44,891 bases of DNA from Clostridiales bacterium UBA1742 (GCA_002314935.1 DCHW01000043.1:1-44891), one strand, 5' to 3'; counted from the first letter of the stretch, positions 35,754 to 44,824 are shown. Translations and numbers: made by a program. Notes: a model not told the origin generated them from the sequence alone.

Positions 35754-36794
35754 TCAAATAGAATTGTGAGCACATGGTACACACAAAGGTCCCATAGGGA
35801 TACCATATTTATCACAAATTTCTTCACTTTTTATTCTAGCTTCTGAAAATATTTTTGCAGAAGTATCTCCTTGAGCTTCTCCATAAGGATATAATGGCGA
35901 AAGCACTGGGATGCATCCTCTTTTTGCTAATAATTCTACACCTTTAAGTGTATCTTCCAAAGGTTCTAACCCAACAATAAACGCAGAACGAACATATCCA
36001 ACTCCAAAAACTTTAATAGCTTCTTCTATAAATTTTAAATAATTTTCTTTACCTATTTTAGATTTCTCTGGACAGTAAAATTTGAATTTTTCAGGATTAT
36101 ATAATTCCATATTTACAGCAATTCCATGAATACCTATATCTTTTAAATATTGTAAATAAGGTCTATATTGCGTAGAATCAGTATAACTATTAAATCCACG
36201 AGGGGATGTCATAACATCAATTTTCATTTCTGGATATTTCTTTGCAAAATATTCAAATACTTTTGTTAATTTCGAAAAATCTTCTTCATTTTTTACATTG
36301 TTAGTTGATATAAATGCATGTCGTGCATTGCTTTGAGCTAGTGCAATCTGAAAAGCTTCATCTAAATGTTTTATATCATTAAAACTATACCCATAGTCCC
36401 TTGCATTGCAAAACTTACAATTATTAGCACATCCACACATTGTTTGGATACGAATTCTATCCGTATATGTATTAACATAATTTGTTATTGTTTTACCACC
36501 TATAACAATTTTATCTTCCATATATTCTGGTGGAATTATAACATTAGTTCTTATTTCTTTTTTTCCATCAATTATATAAAATTCTTCATTCTTTTCACTT
36601 AAAGTATAATTTGAACTACTATCTACTCTAGTAGTTACATATTGATCTTCAAATTGCATAGATACACCACTAGAAGTTATATAATCATCCATTAACCATA
36701 TCTTTGACTTTGAATCCAACAATTTTTTTGCCTCTTTAGAAACATTAATTCCCTGTTCAAGTAAGTTGGCTTTTAATAGTAAACTTTCATACAT
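35754..36794 (-). CDS. Radical SAM enzyme of the tailoring operon
   Basis: 346 residues. The cluster motif is C-x3-C-x2-C in MCGCANNCKFCNARDYGYSF. The core has FISTNN and SAFIVGLEPLEDTLKGVE, and there is a second Cys pair at the extreme C-terminus (PLCVPCAHNSI), perhaps for another metal site. Its fold size fits biotin-synthase/PylB-like enzymes, but I do not assign a reaction. GGAGG precedes the ATG. Confidence 0.85.
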   Translation of the reverse strand: MYESLLLKANLLEQGINVSKEAKKLLDSKSKIWLMDDYITSSGVSMQFEDQYVTTRVDSSSNYTLSEKNEEFYIIDGKKEIRTNVIIPPEYMEDKIVIGGKTITNYVNTYTDRIRIQTMCGCANNCKFCNARDYGYSFNDIKHLDEAFQIALAQSNARHAFISTNNVKNEEDFSKLTKVFEYFAKKYPEMKIDVMTSPRGFNSYTDSTQYRPYLQYLKDIGIHGIAVNMELYNPEKFKFYCPEKSKIGKENYLKFIEEAIKVFGVGYVRSAFIVGLEPLEDTLKGVELLAKRGCIPVLSPLYPYGEAQGDTSAKIFSEARIKSEEICDKYGIPMGPLCVPCAHNSI

Positions 36795-36827
36795 ATACTA
36801 AATACCTCCATAATATATTTCTCCATT

Positions 36828-37550
36828 TTATAGTTCATTATAATTATAGATATTAATATATCCATCATATTGTAAAATTAGTGTTCCATTATTATTTAAG
36901 TATTTTTTTGCTTCTGATTTTATTTTGTTATATAAATAAAATCCATCGTTTCCACCATCACAAGCTAATCTTGGAATTACGAGTTTTCCATCTTTTTCAA
37001 TAGTATCAATATCTCCGCTTTTCGATTGTGGTGGATTTGAAAATATTAAATCATATGTTCCTGTAATATTTTCAAATAAATCGCTTTGTATAAATTTAAT
37101 TTTAACATTATTTTGTTTAGCATTTTGTTCTGCAATTTTCAATGCTTCAGAAGAAATATCTGTTGCAGTTATATTTGCAATTGTTTTTTTTGCTATTGCT
37201 ATTGCCATAGCTCCTGATCCTGTTCCTATTTCTAATATATCCTTTTTATCCCCAAAATCATTTATTATTTTATTTACAAATGGCTCTGTTGCAAAAACTG
37301 GGGAAAAGACATCTTTCGTTATTATCAAAGGAATATCCATGAAATACATTCTTCCTCTTTCATATATAAAAGGATAACTTTTTTTGAAATCTACTGCAAA
37401 TTCCTCACATAATCTTACATCATTATCAGATATAATATCATCATCTTTTATGTTTTCTCTTGGCTTATCTAAAACTAATGATAATATAGCTTCAGTACAG
37501 TGTGCAAATTCTGTATCACGAATTTTATCCTTTAATTCTTTTACTAACAT
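36828..37550 (-). CDS. PrmC/HemK-like methyltransferase
   Basis: 240 residues. SAM-binding Rossmann fold with ILEIGTGSGAMAIAIAKK and the amide-methylase signature FSNPPQSKSGDID, a variant of NPPY. It resembles N5-glutamine methyltransferases but is shorter, lacks the usual PrmC N-terminal helical domain and sits inside the cluster, so a pathway intermediate may be the substrate. Confidence 0.82.
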   Translation of the reverse strand: MLVKELKDKIRDTEFAHCTEAILSLVLDKPRENIKDDDIISDNDVRLCEEFAVDFKKSYPFIYERGRMYFMDIPLIITKDVFSPVFATEPFVNKIINDFGDKKDILEIGTGSGAMAIAIAKKTIANITATDISSEALKIAEQNAKQNNVKIKFIQSDLFENITGTYDLIFSNPPQSKSGDIDTIEKDGKLVIPRLACDGGNDGFYLYNKIKSEAKKYLNNNGTLILQYDGYINIYNYNEL

Positions 37551-37592
37551 TTTATTTTACTCCTTTTCAAAAACACAATAAAGCTCAACTTA

Positions 37593-39347
37593 TTAATCTT
37601 CTCCTATTTCTCTATCTGATTTGCCCCTTACTTTTTTTTTATTAGCAGTAGGATTTTGAGGTGTTGGTTCTGTTTTAGAAACTTTTAGGCTTTCTCTAAA
37701 TCCATTTCCATTACTTTTACTTTTTTTTTCTTTATAGTCATCATAGTTTCCTAAATATGTCGTAACATGTCCATCCTTAAACTCAATCGTTTTGTCTGCG
37801 AATTTATTAATGAAAAATCTATCATGGCTTACAAAAATAAGAGTTCCGTCAAAATCTTCTATCGCATCTTCCAATACTTCTTTAGTTGGAATGTCTATAT
37901 GGTTAGTGGGCTCATCGAAAATCAAAGTATTAATTTTTTGTTGCAAAAGTTCAGCAAGTTTAACCCTCATTCTTTCTCCACCAGAAAGGTTTTTAACTCT
38001 TTTAGCAACATCATCTTTATAAAACTGAAATGCTGCCAAAATACGCCTTGCTTTCTCTTCATTTACACCTGCTGCTTGACTAAAGTATTCCAATATCTGC
38101 TGTTCTCCTTTAGGAAATTCTATTATTTGTGGTAAATATCCTACTTTAACACTTGGTCCAACTGTAATATCTCCTTCTACTGGTAAATCTTGTTTACCTA
38201 AAACTGATTTTATAAAAGTAGATTTTCCACTTCCATTTGCTCCTATTAAAGCAACTCTTTCCCCTGCACAAATGTCTAAATCAATGCCATCTAAAATCTT
38301 TTTTCCGTCAGGTAGTGTAACTGTTAATCCCTCTGTAGTAATAACTTTTTTGCTAGATTTACGATCTTCCGAGAAACCAACATTTAATTTTTTTTGTTCT
38401 TTTGGTCTTGCAACTGCATTTTGTTTCATTCTTTCTATTTGGGTTTGCAAAGCATGGGCTCTATCACATAAGGTTGAACTATTAGTTGCCATTCCTCTTT
38501 CTGCGAAATATTTTCTTTGTTCTTCTAATTTTTTAATTGCTGCTTGTTGATCCTTGTAGTTAGCCATTTGAGTTTCAAAATCACGCTGTTTTTCCTCTAA
38601 AAATCCAGAATAGTTTGTTGTATAAACTTTCCCTACTCCGTTATCTAGATCTAATATCTTATTAGACATTTTATCTAAAAAATATCTATCGTGTGATACT
38701 ATAACAGATGCTCCTTTAAAAGATTTAATATATCCTTCCAACCATTCTATTCTATCTATGTCTAAATGGTTGGTAGGCTCATCAAGTAAAATTAAATCGG
38801 GCTTAACAAGTAATGCTTTTGCTAATTGAACTAAAGTTTTTTCACCACCACTTAAGTCATCATAACTTTTATCTAATAAACTTCTGTCTATTTGTAATCC
38901 TTCTACAACTGTACTGATATTTACATCCATATCATATCCACCAGCTATAGAAAATTTCTCAACTAAATCGCAATATTTTTCTAAAATCCTATTATATTCC
39001 TCTTCACCTAAATTAGACTCCATTAATTTTTGTAGTCTATTCATTTCCTTTTCCATTGAATTAAGATCTGAAAATGCATCTTTTAGTATTTCATAAACTG
39101 GTCTACTGTCTTTTATACTTGATCCTGTTTGGTCTAGATAAGCAACTCTCGCATCCTTCTTAATACTTACTGTTCCTTTATCTATTCTTTCTAGCCCTGC
39201 AATCATTTTTAACATTGTAGATTTTCCACATCCATTCGGTCCCACAATGGAAATTGATTCACCCTCATTAAGTGAAAATGAAACATCTTCAAAAAGTTGT
39301 CCATATCCAAAATTTTGTCCAATTTTATTAACATCTAAAATAATCAT
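37593..39347 (-). CDS. ABC-F family ATPase
   Basis: 584 residues, two ABC domains without membrane segments: GPNGCGKSTMLKM, LSGGEKTLVQLAKALLVKPD and DEPTNHLDIDR; then GANGSGKSTFIKS, LSGGERMRVKLAELLQQ and DEPTNHIDIP. The interdomain linker is charged and helical and contains the ribosome-reaching tip; the C-terminus is a basic tail. ABC-F proteins act at the ribosome, either in translation rescue or in protection against antibiotics. It has its own strong promoter within the cluster, which fits a self-protection role; a general translation factor is the alternative. Confidence 0.9.
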   Translation of the reverse strand: MIILDVNKIGQNFGYGQLFEDVSFSLNEGESISIVGPNGCGKSTMLKMIAGLERIDKGTVSIKKDARVAYLDQTGSSIKDSRPVYEILKDAFSDLNSMEKEMNRLQKLMESNLGEEEYNRILEKYCDLVEKFSIAGGYDMDVNISTVVEGLQIDRSLLDKSYDDLSGGEKTLVQLAKALLVKPDLILLDEPTNHLDIDRIEWLEGYIKSFKGASVIVSHDRYFLDKMSNKILDLDNGVGKVYTTNYSGFLEEKQRDFETQMANYKDQQAAIKKLEEQRKYFAERGMATNSSTLCDRAHALQTQIERMKQNAVARPKEQKKLNVGFSEDRKSSKKVITTEGLTVTLPDGKKILDGIDLDICAGERVALIGANGSGKSTFIKSVLGKQDLPVEGDITVGPSVKVGYLPQIIEFPKGEQQILEYFSQAAGVNEEKARRILAAFQFYKDDVAKRVKNLSGGERMRVKLAELLQQKINTLIFDEPTNHIDIPTKEVLEDAIEDFDGTLIFVSHDRFFINKFADKTIEFKDGHVTTYLGNYDDYKEKKSKSNGNGFRESLKVSKTEPTPQNPTANKKKVRGKSDREIGED

Positions 39348-39376
39348 AATACTTACTCCTTAATTTTTTCCATTCT

Positions 39377-39405
39377 ATATTACCATTTTTATGCAATTTT
39401 GTCAA
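39377..39405 (-). promoter_or_regulatory. Internal promoter before the ABC-F gene
   Basis: TTGACA and TAATAT on the minus strand with a 17-bp spacer, 30 bp before the ABC-F start. It allows expression of the ABC-F and the genes downstream of it independent of the rest of the operon. Confidence 0.75.
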
Positions 39406-39452
39406 GGAATTCGCTATTTTTCAGCCTTTTCAAAGCTTTTAAACATTATATA

Positions 39453-40679
39453 TTAGTCATTATCTCCCAAAATATCAGAAACTCTTTCTATTATTGAACG
39501 CGAATCCTTAATTTCTTTTGTATCCTGCCATATTTTATAACATCTATCGCAATTTTCAATCTCATATAATGCATTAATATCGTATGTCATGTTAAAATTC
39601 TTAATACATTCAATAAATTTTCTAGAACATTTATTGCAATTTAATGATGTCATATGAGGAAAAATCTCATTTTTTTCCTCAAAACCAACACCTTGGCTTC
39701 CGCTTAAGACTTCTTCATCAAAATATCCACCTAATCTAATATCTAATTTATTTACATTCATCTGTTCATATATTCCTTTAACAATATCTCTAATACTCCA
39801 TAACCAAGGAACTCTATATTGTCCCATCTCATATAAATGATTTGCTAATGAATAATTCTGTAAAGATGTTGGCTCTATTGATATTGCATCAAATCCCATT
39901 TTAAAACAATCAATTGCCGTTTGTATTGCATCATCTATTGCTTCTTGCTCTGTTAGGAAAATAGGTTTGAAATTTATATATGCTAGTGCTTTAAAATTAT
40001 ATCTATGTAAAGTATCAATTGCCTTTTCAATATATTCAAAATTATCCAAACCTTTATGATGACATATTTCTCTAATCTCTTTATTGGTTGACTCAACTCC
40101 AATTCCAACTTCAACAATACCATTATTATATACATTTTTAATATTTTTTAAAGTATCATCTGTTACATATTCTGCTCTTGACTCTATTATAACTTTTTTT
40201 ACCCCTTCAAATTTGTTTAATGATTCAAAAATATATTGCACTGCTTCTTTGGAAATCTCATTTTCATTTAAAAGACTACCTAAATTATATACACATACTA
40301 CTGGATAATCATTAATATCAAAACTTGAATTTTCTTTTTCTATGCCTGTACCATTAATGATACTTTCCCATTGTTCAATATAATCTTGAGTTGTAATTAG
40401 TGCATTTCTATCTGTACCATTGAAATGAGAACACATTGAACAACCTCCGTTTTTCTTGTAATGTTCACACCCATTGGCTCTTAATACAATCATTACTCTA
40501 TCAACAGTTTCTGAATTATAAAAAAACTTATTGATTTCTAATTCTGCTAATTTGTTATGTTCAAATCTAATATTAGGAGTTGTGTCCCTTAACTCTATAA
40601 TTTTATTTTCAACCAATTTCTTTGCTTTTTCTTTTTCCTTATTATAAAGGTGAGCTTTGGATATTAAATAATTTTTCAA
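39453..40679 (-). CDS. Elp3/RaSEA-type radical SAM protein
   Basis: 408 residues. The cluster motif has the long spacing C-x9-C-x2-C in CEHYKKNGGCSMCSHFNGTD, as in the archaeosine-synthesis radical SAM (RaSEA) and related MJ1487-like proteins. Other features are IESRAEYVTDDTLKNIKN and VEVGIGVESTNKEI, and a C-terminal Cys cluster (SLNCNKCSRKFIEC, CDRCYK). It starts with TTG 1 nt after the adenylating-enzyme stop codon, suggesting tight coupling. In a bacterial cluster archaeosine is unlikely, so a related C-S or C-C bond reaction on a cluster intermediate is inferred. Confidence 0.82.
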   Translation of the reverse strand: MKNYLISKAHLYNKEKEKAKKLVENKIIELRDTTPNIRFEHNKLAELEINKFFYNSETVDRVMIVLRANGCEHYKKNGGCSMCSHFNGTDRNALITTQDYIEQWESIINGTGIEKENSSFDINDYPVVCVYNLGSLLNENEISKEAVQYIFESLNKFEGVKKVIIESRAEYVTDDTLKNIKNVYNNGIVEVGIGVESTNKEIREICHHKGLDNFEYIEKAIDTLHRYNFKALAYINFKPIFLTEQEAIDDAIQTAIDCFKMGFDAISIEPTSLQNYSLANHLYEMGQYRVPWLWSIRDIVKGIYEQMNVNKLDIRLGGYFDEEVLSGSQGVGFEEKNEIFPHMTSLNCNKCSRKFIECIKNFNMTYDINALYEIENCDRCYKIWQDTKEIKDSRSIIERVSDILGDND

Positions 40680-40680
40680 T

Positions 40681-42048
40681 TTACTTTCCTTCCTTTACAA
40701 AACTAACAACTGGTCTATATTTTTGACCTATTTCAGGTAATTCGTCTACAATTTTTATTTCCAATTTCATGCTTTTAGGAATTAGAACATATATACTATC
40801 TTCTATCTTTTTTAAATCAATATCATAAATTCCTTTTATAATATATAATTCCAATTTATCCTTTGTATATTGTATAAACTGATATCTTAAACCATGAATT
40901 GGAATAGCTAATGCACAAAACCAATTATATGCTACATCCATAAAAGCTGAAGCTGGAATAATCTCATTTGTTTCAGTAATAATACTATCCATGTATCTCC
41001 CCGCAATATGTTTTAAGATTCTACAATTATTACCACATTTACATTTAATAGGCTTATCAATCTCAGCTAAATCACCTTGATAATACCTAATAATCGGTGT
41101 AGAAGTATTCAATAAATTAGTTCCTACAACAATTCCCTTTTTGCCATATCCTAATGTTTTTTTTGTTTTTGGATCTACAATTTCAATATAACATGCATCC
41201 TCTTCTAGATGGTAAGTATATTCTGGACACTCTAGAGCAATTCTCGTTAATTCTTCACTACTGTATTCATCCAATATTTTGACATTCAATTGTTTTTCCA
41301 TTAATTCACGAGATTGTTTTGTAGATTGCTCCGAATGCACAATTACTAATTTTACACCATACTTTTTAAGGTCAACACCGTATGAACTCATTTTTGTTAA
41401 ATAAGTTGGGTATGTAGAAATAATTTTGGGTTTCGTTTCCTTTATTTTCTCAATTGCCTCTTCTACAGATGCAGTTGTAGGTAAAAATTCTTGTTCATAC
41501 TTTCCATTTATACTTGTTATCCACCATGGCAAAGTATAAATAAATAAAACTTTATCTTCTGGTAAATAATCATTTCCACTTTGAAGCATCATTTGTCTTA
41601 CTCCTTGTACTGTATCTGTATAAATTGCGTCTAATGATAATGATAAGGTAACAAATCTACCACTAGATCCTGAACTTCTCGTTGATAAATCAAAGTCCTC
41701 GACACTCCTTGCAATTTCATTTGGGAATCCTTCAATTAGTTCTTCTTTATATAATATAGGTAATTTTTCATAATCTTCCCATGTTTTTATCATACCCTTT
41801 TTATATCCAATTTTTGAATATTTTTTATGATATAATGGAATATTTTCATATGCATAATCTACTATCTCTGAAATTCTTTTTAATTGCCATTCTTTTATAT
41901 ATTCGTACTGATTATATGGAAAATTTCTTATTTTATCAAAATCTTTCTTCATGATATTATCTACAATTTTACCATGATCTTTTTCTCCAAATATTGCGAT
42001 TTCATTTTTTTTCATATTTAAATAATTTTTTTCATTAAAATTACTCAT
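40681..42048 (-). CDS. PaaK-like AMP-forming ligase
   Basis: 455 residues of the phenylacetate-CoA ligase-like adenylate-forming family: nucleotide loop RSSGSSGRFVTLSLS, SEQSTKQSRELMEKQ, EYSSEELTRIALEC, a Cys-rich insertion (CKCGNNCRILKHIAGRYMD) with the GR motif, and a C-terminal lid domain. It would activate a carboxylic acid as an adenylate or CoA thioester. The substrate is unknown; it may feed the condensation domain of the NRPS. Confidence 0.87.
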   Translation of the reverse strand: MSNFNEKNYLNMKKNEIAIFGEKDHGKIVDNIMKKDFDKIRNFPYNQYEYIKEWQLKRISEIVDYAYENIPLYHKKYSKIGYKKGMIKTWEDYEKLPILYKEELIEGFPNEIARSVEDFDLSTRSSGSSGRFVTLSLSLDAIYTDTVQGVRQMMLQSGNDYLPEDKVLFIYTLPWWITSINGKYEQEFLPTTASVEEAIEKIKETKPKIISTYPTYLTKMSSYGVDLKKYGVKLVIVHSEQSTKQSRELMEKQLNVKILDEYSSEELTRIALECPEYTYHLEEDACYIEIVDPKTKKTLGYGKKGIVVGTNLLNTSTPIIRYYQGDLAEIDKPIKCKCGNNCRILKHIAGRYMDSIITETNEIIPASAFMDVAYNWFCALAIPIHGLRYQFIQYTKDKLELYIIKGIYDIDLKKIEDSIYVLIPKSMKLEIKIVDELPEIGQKYRPVVSFVKEGK

Positions 42049-42078
42049 TATACTATTACTCCTTATTTTTTTACTTTT

Positions 42079-43149
42079 TTATCTATTTATTAGATAGTCA
42101 TGCCCTTTTTGGGTTTCTAGATATTTATAGGGATCCCCTGTTTTTCTTGCTAAAGCACATCCTCCACCACAATCATCTAACAATTTACAGTTTTTACAAA
42201 CTTCATCCAAATGCTCCTTTCTTCTAAATCTATTTAATTCTTTATCCTCTCTCCAAAATTTTTCAAATTTTTCTTCGGTATCTAACTGTGTAATATTCAT
42301 AGATAATTTATTTTCCGACATTGCACACCTAGAAATACTTCCGTCAGAAAACACTGCACAATAATCTGTTCCCCAGTTGCATCCTCCCTTATGTATCAAA
42401 TCCCTATATTCTGGTTTTACGACACACCAAGGGAAAGTATCAACAAGTTCAATATAAAAGCCATATTTTGTTTTTGCATCTTTTAAAATTTTTAATATCG
42501 GATTTACATCTTTTGTGTCTATAAAATATTTAGTACTACCACAAGCCTTTCCAATAGGTGCAATCCTTTGTATTGCAAAACTATCTATTTTCCCATCTAA
42601 TTGTTTATTGGTGTTAAACATAATCTCTTGCAAATGGGAAACTGTACTAGGCATCAAATTAATAATTATACAAATCTCTTGCTCTTTATTTTTTACTTTA
42701 GCATATTTTCGTACATTTTCCATAACATGTTCATATGATCCCTTACAGCCATTAAAACTATCATGTATCAATGATGAATGCCCATGAACAGTTACACAAA
42801 TACCATCTAAATACTCATTAATATCTTCTAATCTAACAATTTTTCCATTTTCTCTATAATCATGAGTATTGGAAATAACCATACTTTTGGTATCTACACC
42901 ATATTTTTTTCCTTCTTGTTTTATATATTTTAGAAGTTCAACTAGATTAGGATGTTCACATGGATCTCCTCCTACCATCACAAATCTTTCAACTTTGCCG
43001 TTTAAAATTGAATTATGTACGATTAATTTTAAAGTTTCAATATCACCATGCTTTCTTATCATGTTTTCTTCAGTTGCATAACACATAGGGCAATGTCCTT
43101 TGCAATATTCTGTAATATGTAAATTTATTTCTTTTATTTTATATGTCAC
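42079..43149 (-). CDS. Radical SAM-SPASM enzyme
   Basis: 356 residues from GTG 43149 with AAGGAG eight nt upstream. Radical SAM motif C-x3-C-x2-C in TEYCKGHCPMCYATEEN, GGDPCEHPN, then a SPASM-type C-terminal set (GCNWGTDYCAVFSDG, SRCAMSEN, CKNCKLLDDCGGGCALA) for auxiliary Fe-S clusters. SPASM enzymes often modify peptides or carrier-bound substrates. It is the first long gene of the operon and is preceded by a 33-codon ORF ending in a terminator, an arrangement seen in some RiPP operons. No peptide-recognition domain was seen. Confidence 0.87.
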   Translation of the reverse strand: MTYKIKEINLHITEYCKGHCPMCYATEENMIRKHGDIETLKLIVHNSILNGKVERFVMVGGDPCEHPNLVELLKYIKQEGKKYGVDTKSMVISNTHDYRENGKIVRLEDINEYLDGICVTVHGHSSLIHDSFNGCKGSYEHVMENVRKYAKVKNKEQEICIIINLMPSTVSHLQEIMFNTNKQLDGKIDSFAIQRIAPIGKACGSTKYFIDTKDVNPILKILKDAKTKYGFYIELVDTFPWCVVKPEYRDLIHKGGCNWGTDYCAVFSDGSISRCAMSENKLSMNITQLDTEEKFEKFWREDKELNRFRRKEHLDEVCKNCKLLDDCGGGCALARKTGDPYKYLETQKGHDYLINR

Positions 43150-43174
43150 TTTCTTCACTCCTTGTAAAAACAAA

Positions 43175-43203
43175 AAATAGTCAAAGACACTCCTTGACTA
43201 TTT
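43175..43203 (-). terminator. Terminator between the 33-codon ORF and the SPASM gene
   Basis: 10-bp perfect stem AAATAGTCAA/TTGACTATTT with a 9-nt loop and a U-run on the minus strand. It contains the stop codon of the small ORF. Confidence 0.8.
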
Positions 43204-43299
43204 CCTTTTTCCATTTATATATTTTTTAGGGCATATTAAAAATAACCTTTTATTATTTTCAATTATAATTTTTGATACATCTATTTTAAAATCAATCAT
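43198..43299 (-). CDS. Small peptide ORF at the head of the cluster (33 aa)
   Basis: ATG 43299 with an AGGGAGA site encodes MIDFKIDVSKIIIENNKRLF, then LICPKKYINGKRK. It has one Cys and a basic C-terminus. It is the first ORF after a strong promoter and ends in a terminator, so its transcript would exceed that of the radical SAM gene. A RiPP-type precursor, a leader peptide or a small regulator are all possible; there is no family recognition. Confidence 0.42.
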   Translation of the reverse strand: MIDFKIDVSKIIIENNKRLFLICPKKYINGKRK

Positions 43300-43321
43300 A
43301 ATTAGTATCTCCCTAAACATT

Positions 43322-43346
43322 ATTATTAACAAATTCTGTTAATAAT
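43322..43346 (-). promoter_or_regulatory. Operator-like palindrome at the cluster promoter
   Basis: Perfect 10-bp arms ATTATTAACA/TGTTAATAAT with a 5-nt centre, overlapping the edge of the -10 element. Suited for a dimeric repressor. Confidence 0.65.
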
Positions 43347-43373
43347 TCTATCATATTTTACATTTTGTGTCAA
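43345..43373 (-). promoter_or_regulatory. Main promoter of the tailoring operon
   Basis: Consensus TTGACA and TAGAAT with a 17-bp spacer on the minus strand, 46 bp before the small-peptide ATG. Confidence 0.85.
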
Positions 43374-43374
43374 C

Positions 43375-43402
43375 AATTTATTAAGATTTTCCTTAATAAA
43401 TT
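43375..43402 (-). promoter_or_regulatory. Second palindrome, upstream of -35
   Basis: Perfect 11-bp arms AATTTATTAAG/CTTAATAAATT around a 6-nt spacer, immediately upstream of -35. It differs in sequence from the operator at -10. It could be a regulator site or the end of the upstream M20 transcript. Confidence 0.55.
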
Positions 43403-43476
43403 ATAAAACGACAAATAATTATTCAAAAGAATATAATTATAAGTAACTTTTTAGTAGTTATATCCATTTTTTCGTT

Positions 43477-44508
43477 CTAATCTGTGCAAATTTTTTCTAT
43501 TAAATTCATATATTGTTCAATTAATTCACTATAACTTTTTTCCGAAATGTGTTCATTTATTTCATGTGCAGTAATTGGTCCAGTACCTAATATTATTTTT
43601 TGTTTGCAACTAATAAAACTTGCTTCTGTTATGTAATTAGCCGTTTTATCATTACTAATAAACTCAACTTTATTTATAAATGGTTCTATTTCTTTCATTA
43701 TTATTACTCGACCATCATATTTATTGGCTAATTTATTTAATTTATCTTTAATAGTTTTTAAATGAATTTTATTTGCAATTCTAAAATCTAAAAATGCACT
43801 ACAATTAGCCGATACAGAATTACATGCACTTCCTCCATTTATTAGTCCAACATTCAGTGTAGTATATGGCACTTCAAATTTTTCTTCTTTGTATGTTTTA
43901 ATCTCTTTATTATAGAATTCATTTAATTCATGTAAGCAATATACTGCATTCATATTTGCACTTTTCCCTTTTTCTGGGTTGCTTGAATGTACCTTTATTC
44001 CTTTGAAGTTAATTTCACATTGCAATAATCCTTTACTTCCAACTACATATTCATTATTAGTTGGCTCTCCAAAAATCATTGTATCTGGAAAAATTTCATT
44101 TAATTTTATAATATCTAAAATCCCCTTAAAATTTGTTTCTTCATCGTATGTAAAATATACTTTCATACCATACTTTAATTTTGAAAAATCTATTTTAGAT
44201 ATAGCCTCAAGCATTGCAGCTATACCGCCTTTCATATCACACGTTCCAAGTCCATATATTTTATCATTTTTAATCTTTAAATCAAAAGGATTAGTTTCCC
44301 ACCCTTCTATTACTTCAACTGTATCTGTATGTCCTAGAAAACCTACTTTCTGTTTTGTACCTATACTCATAATTAAACATTTCTCTTTATACTCTGTTTT
44401 AAAATTCAATTTTTTCAAATAATTTTCTATATAGTTTATTATTTTTGCATTTTCATTATCATTTATGGTATTAAAGCTAACTAAATCTTTTAATATTTTA
44501 TATTCCAT
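43477..44508 (-). CDS. M20-family deacylase (ArgE/DapE-like)
   Basis: 343 residues. Zinc hydrolase with VGFLGHTDTVEV (His, Asp), GLGTCDMKGGIAAM (bridging Asp), TYDEETNFKG (catalytic Glu), FGEPTNNEY and a dimerisation domain insert beginning GVKVHSSNPEKG-like (IKVHSSNPEKGKSANMN). Typical substrates are N-acyl amino acids such as acetylornithine or succinyl-diaminopimelate. No lysine or arginine genes are nearby, so it may deacylate a cluster product; it can also be independent. Confidence 0.88.
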   Translation of the reverse strand: MEYKILKDLVSFNTINDNENAKIINYIENYLKKLNFKTEYKEKCLIMSIGTKQKVGFLGHTDTVEVIEGWETNPFDLKIKNDKIYGLGTCDMKGGIAAMLEAISKIDFSKLKYGMKVYFTYDEETNFKGILDIIKLNEIFPDTMIFGEPTNNEYVVGSKGLLQCEINFKGIKVHSSNPEKGKSANMNAVYCLHELNEFYNKEIKTYKEEKFEVPYTTLNVGLINGGSACNSVSANCSAFLDFRIANKIHLKTIKDKLNKLANKYDGRVIIMKEIEPFINKVEFISNDKTANYITEASFISCKQKIILGTGPITAHEINEHISEKSYSELIEQYMNLIEKICTD

Positions 44509-44542
44509 TTTTATATTTCTCCTTTTAATGAAATTTAGGAAT

Positions 44543-44803
44543 CTACAAATTTATCTTTACTGCTACAATCATTTCATTTTCTTTAACTAGTTTTTCTTTA
44601 TAATCGTAAAAATATTTCTGTCCTGTACTATAAACTTTAAAATTCAAGTTTGTTAATCTTGTTCTTGCTAAATTTAAAAAGCAATACATTTCTTCTTCTG
44701 ATAAATTTTCTCTTACTCTTAATTCGTAAAATGTATATTTAATTATTTGCTCATTTTTTAATATTTTTTTATCTATATTATTGCTTACATATTCAAGTGT
44801 CAT
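44543..44803 (-). CDS. Small protein of unknown function (86 aa)
   Basis: 86 residues, mostly helical and charged (NEQIIKYTFYELRVRENLSE, EEEMYCFLNLARTRLTNLNF). No recognised family. It has its own consensus promoter, and the M20 gene follows after about 34 nt, so the two are probably co-transcribed. Confidence 0.7.
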   Translation of the reverse strand: MTLEYVSNNIDKKILKNEQIIKYTFYELRVRENLSEEEMYCFLNLARTRLTNLNFKVYSTGQKYFYDYKEKLVKENEMIVAVKINL

Positions 44804-44824
44804 AACTTCCCTACTTTCTGCTAT

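Noticed and set aside
34779..36794. Pyrrolysine-type pathway (PylB/PylC-like pair)
   Set aside because: The radical SAM plus ATP-grasp layout is similar, but there is no PylD, PylS or pylT here and the motifs do not specifically match.
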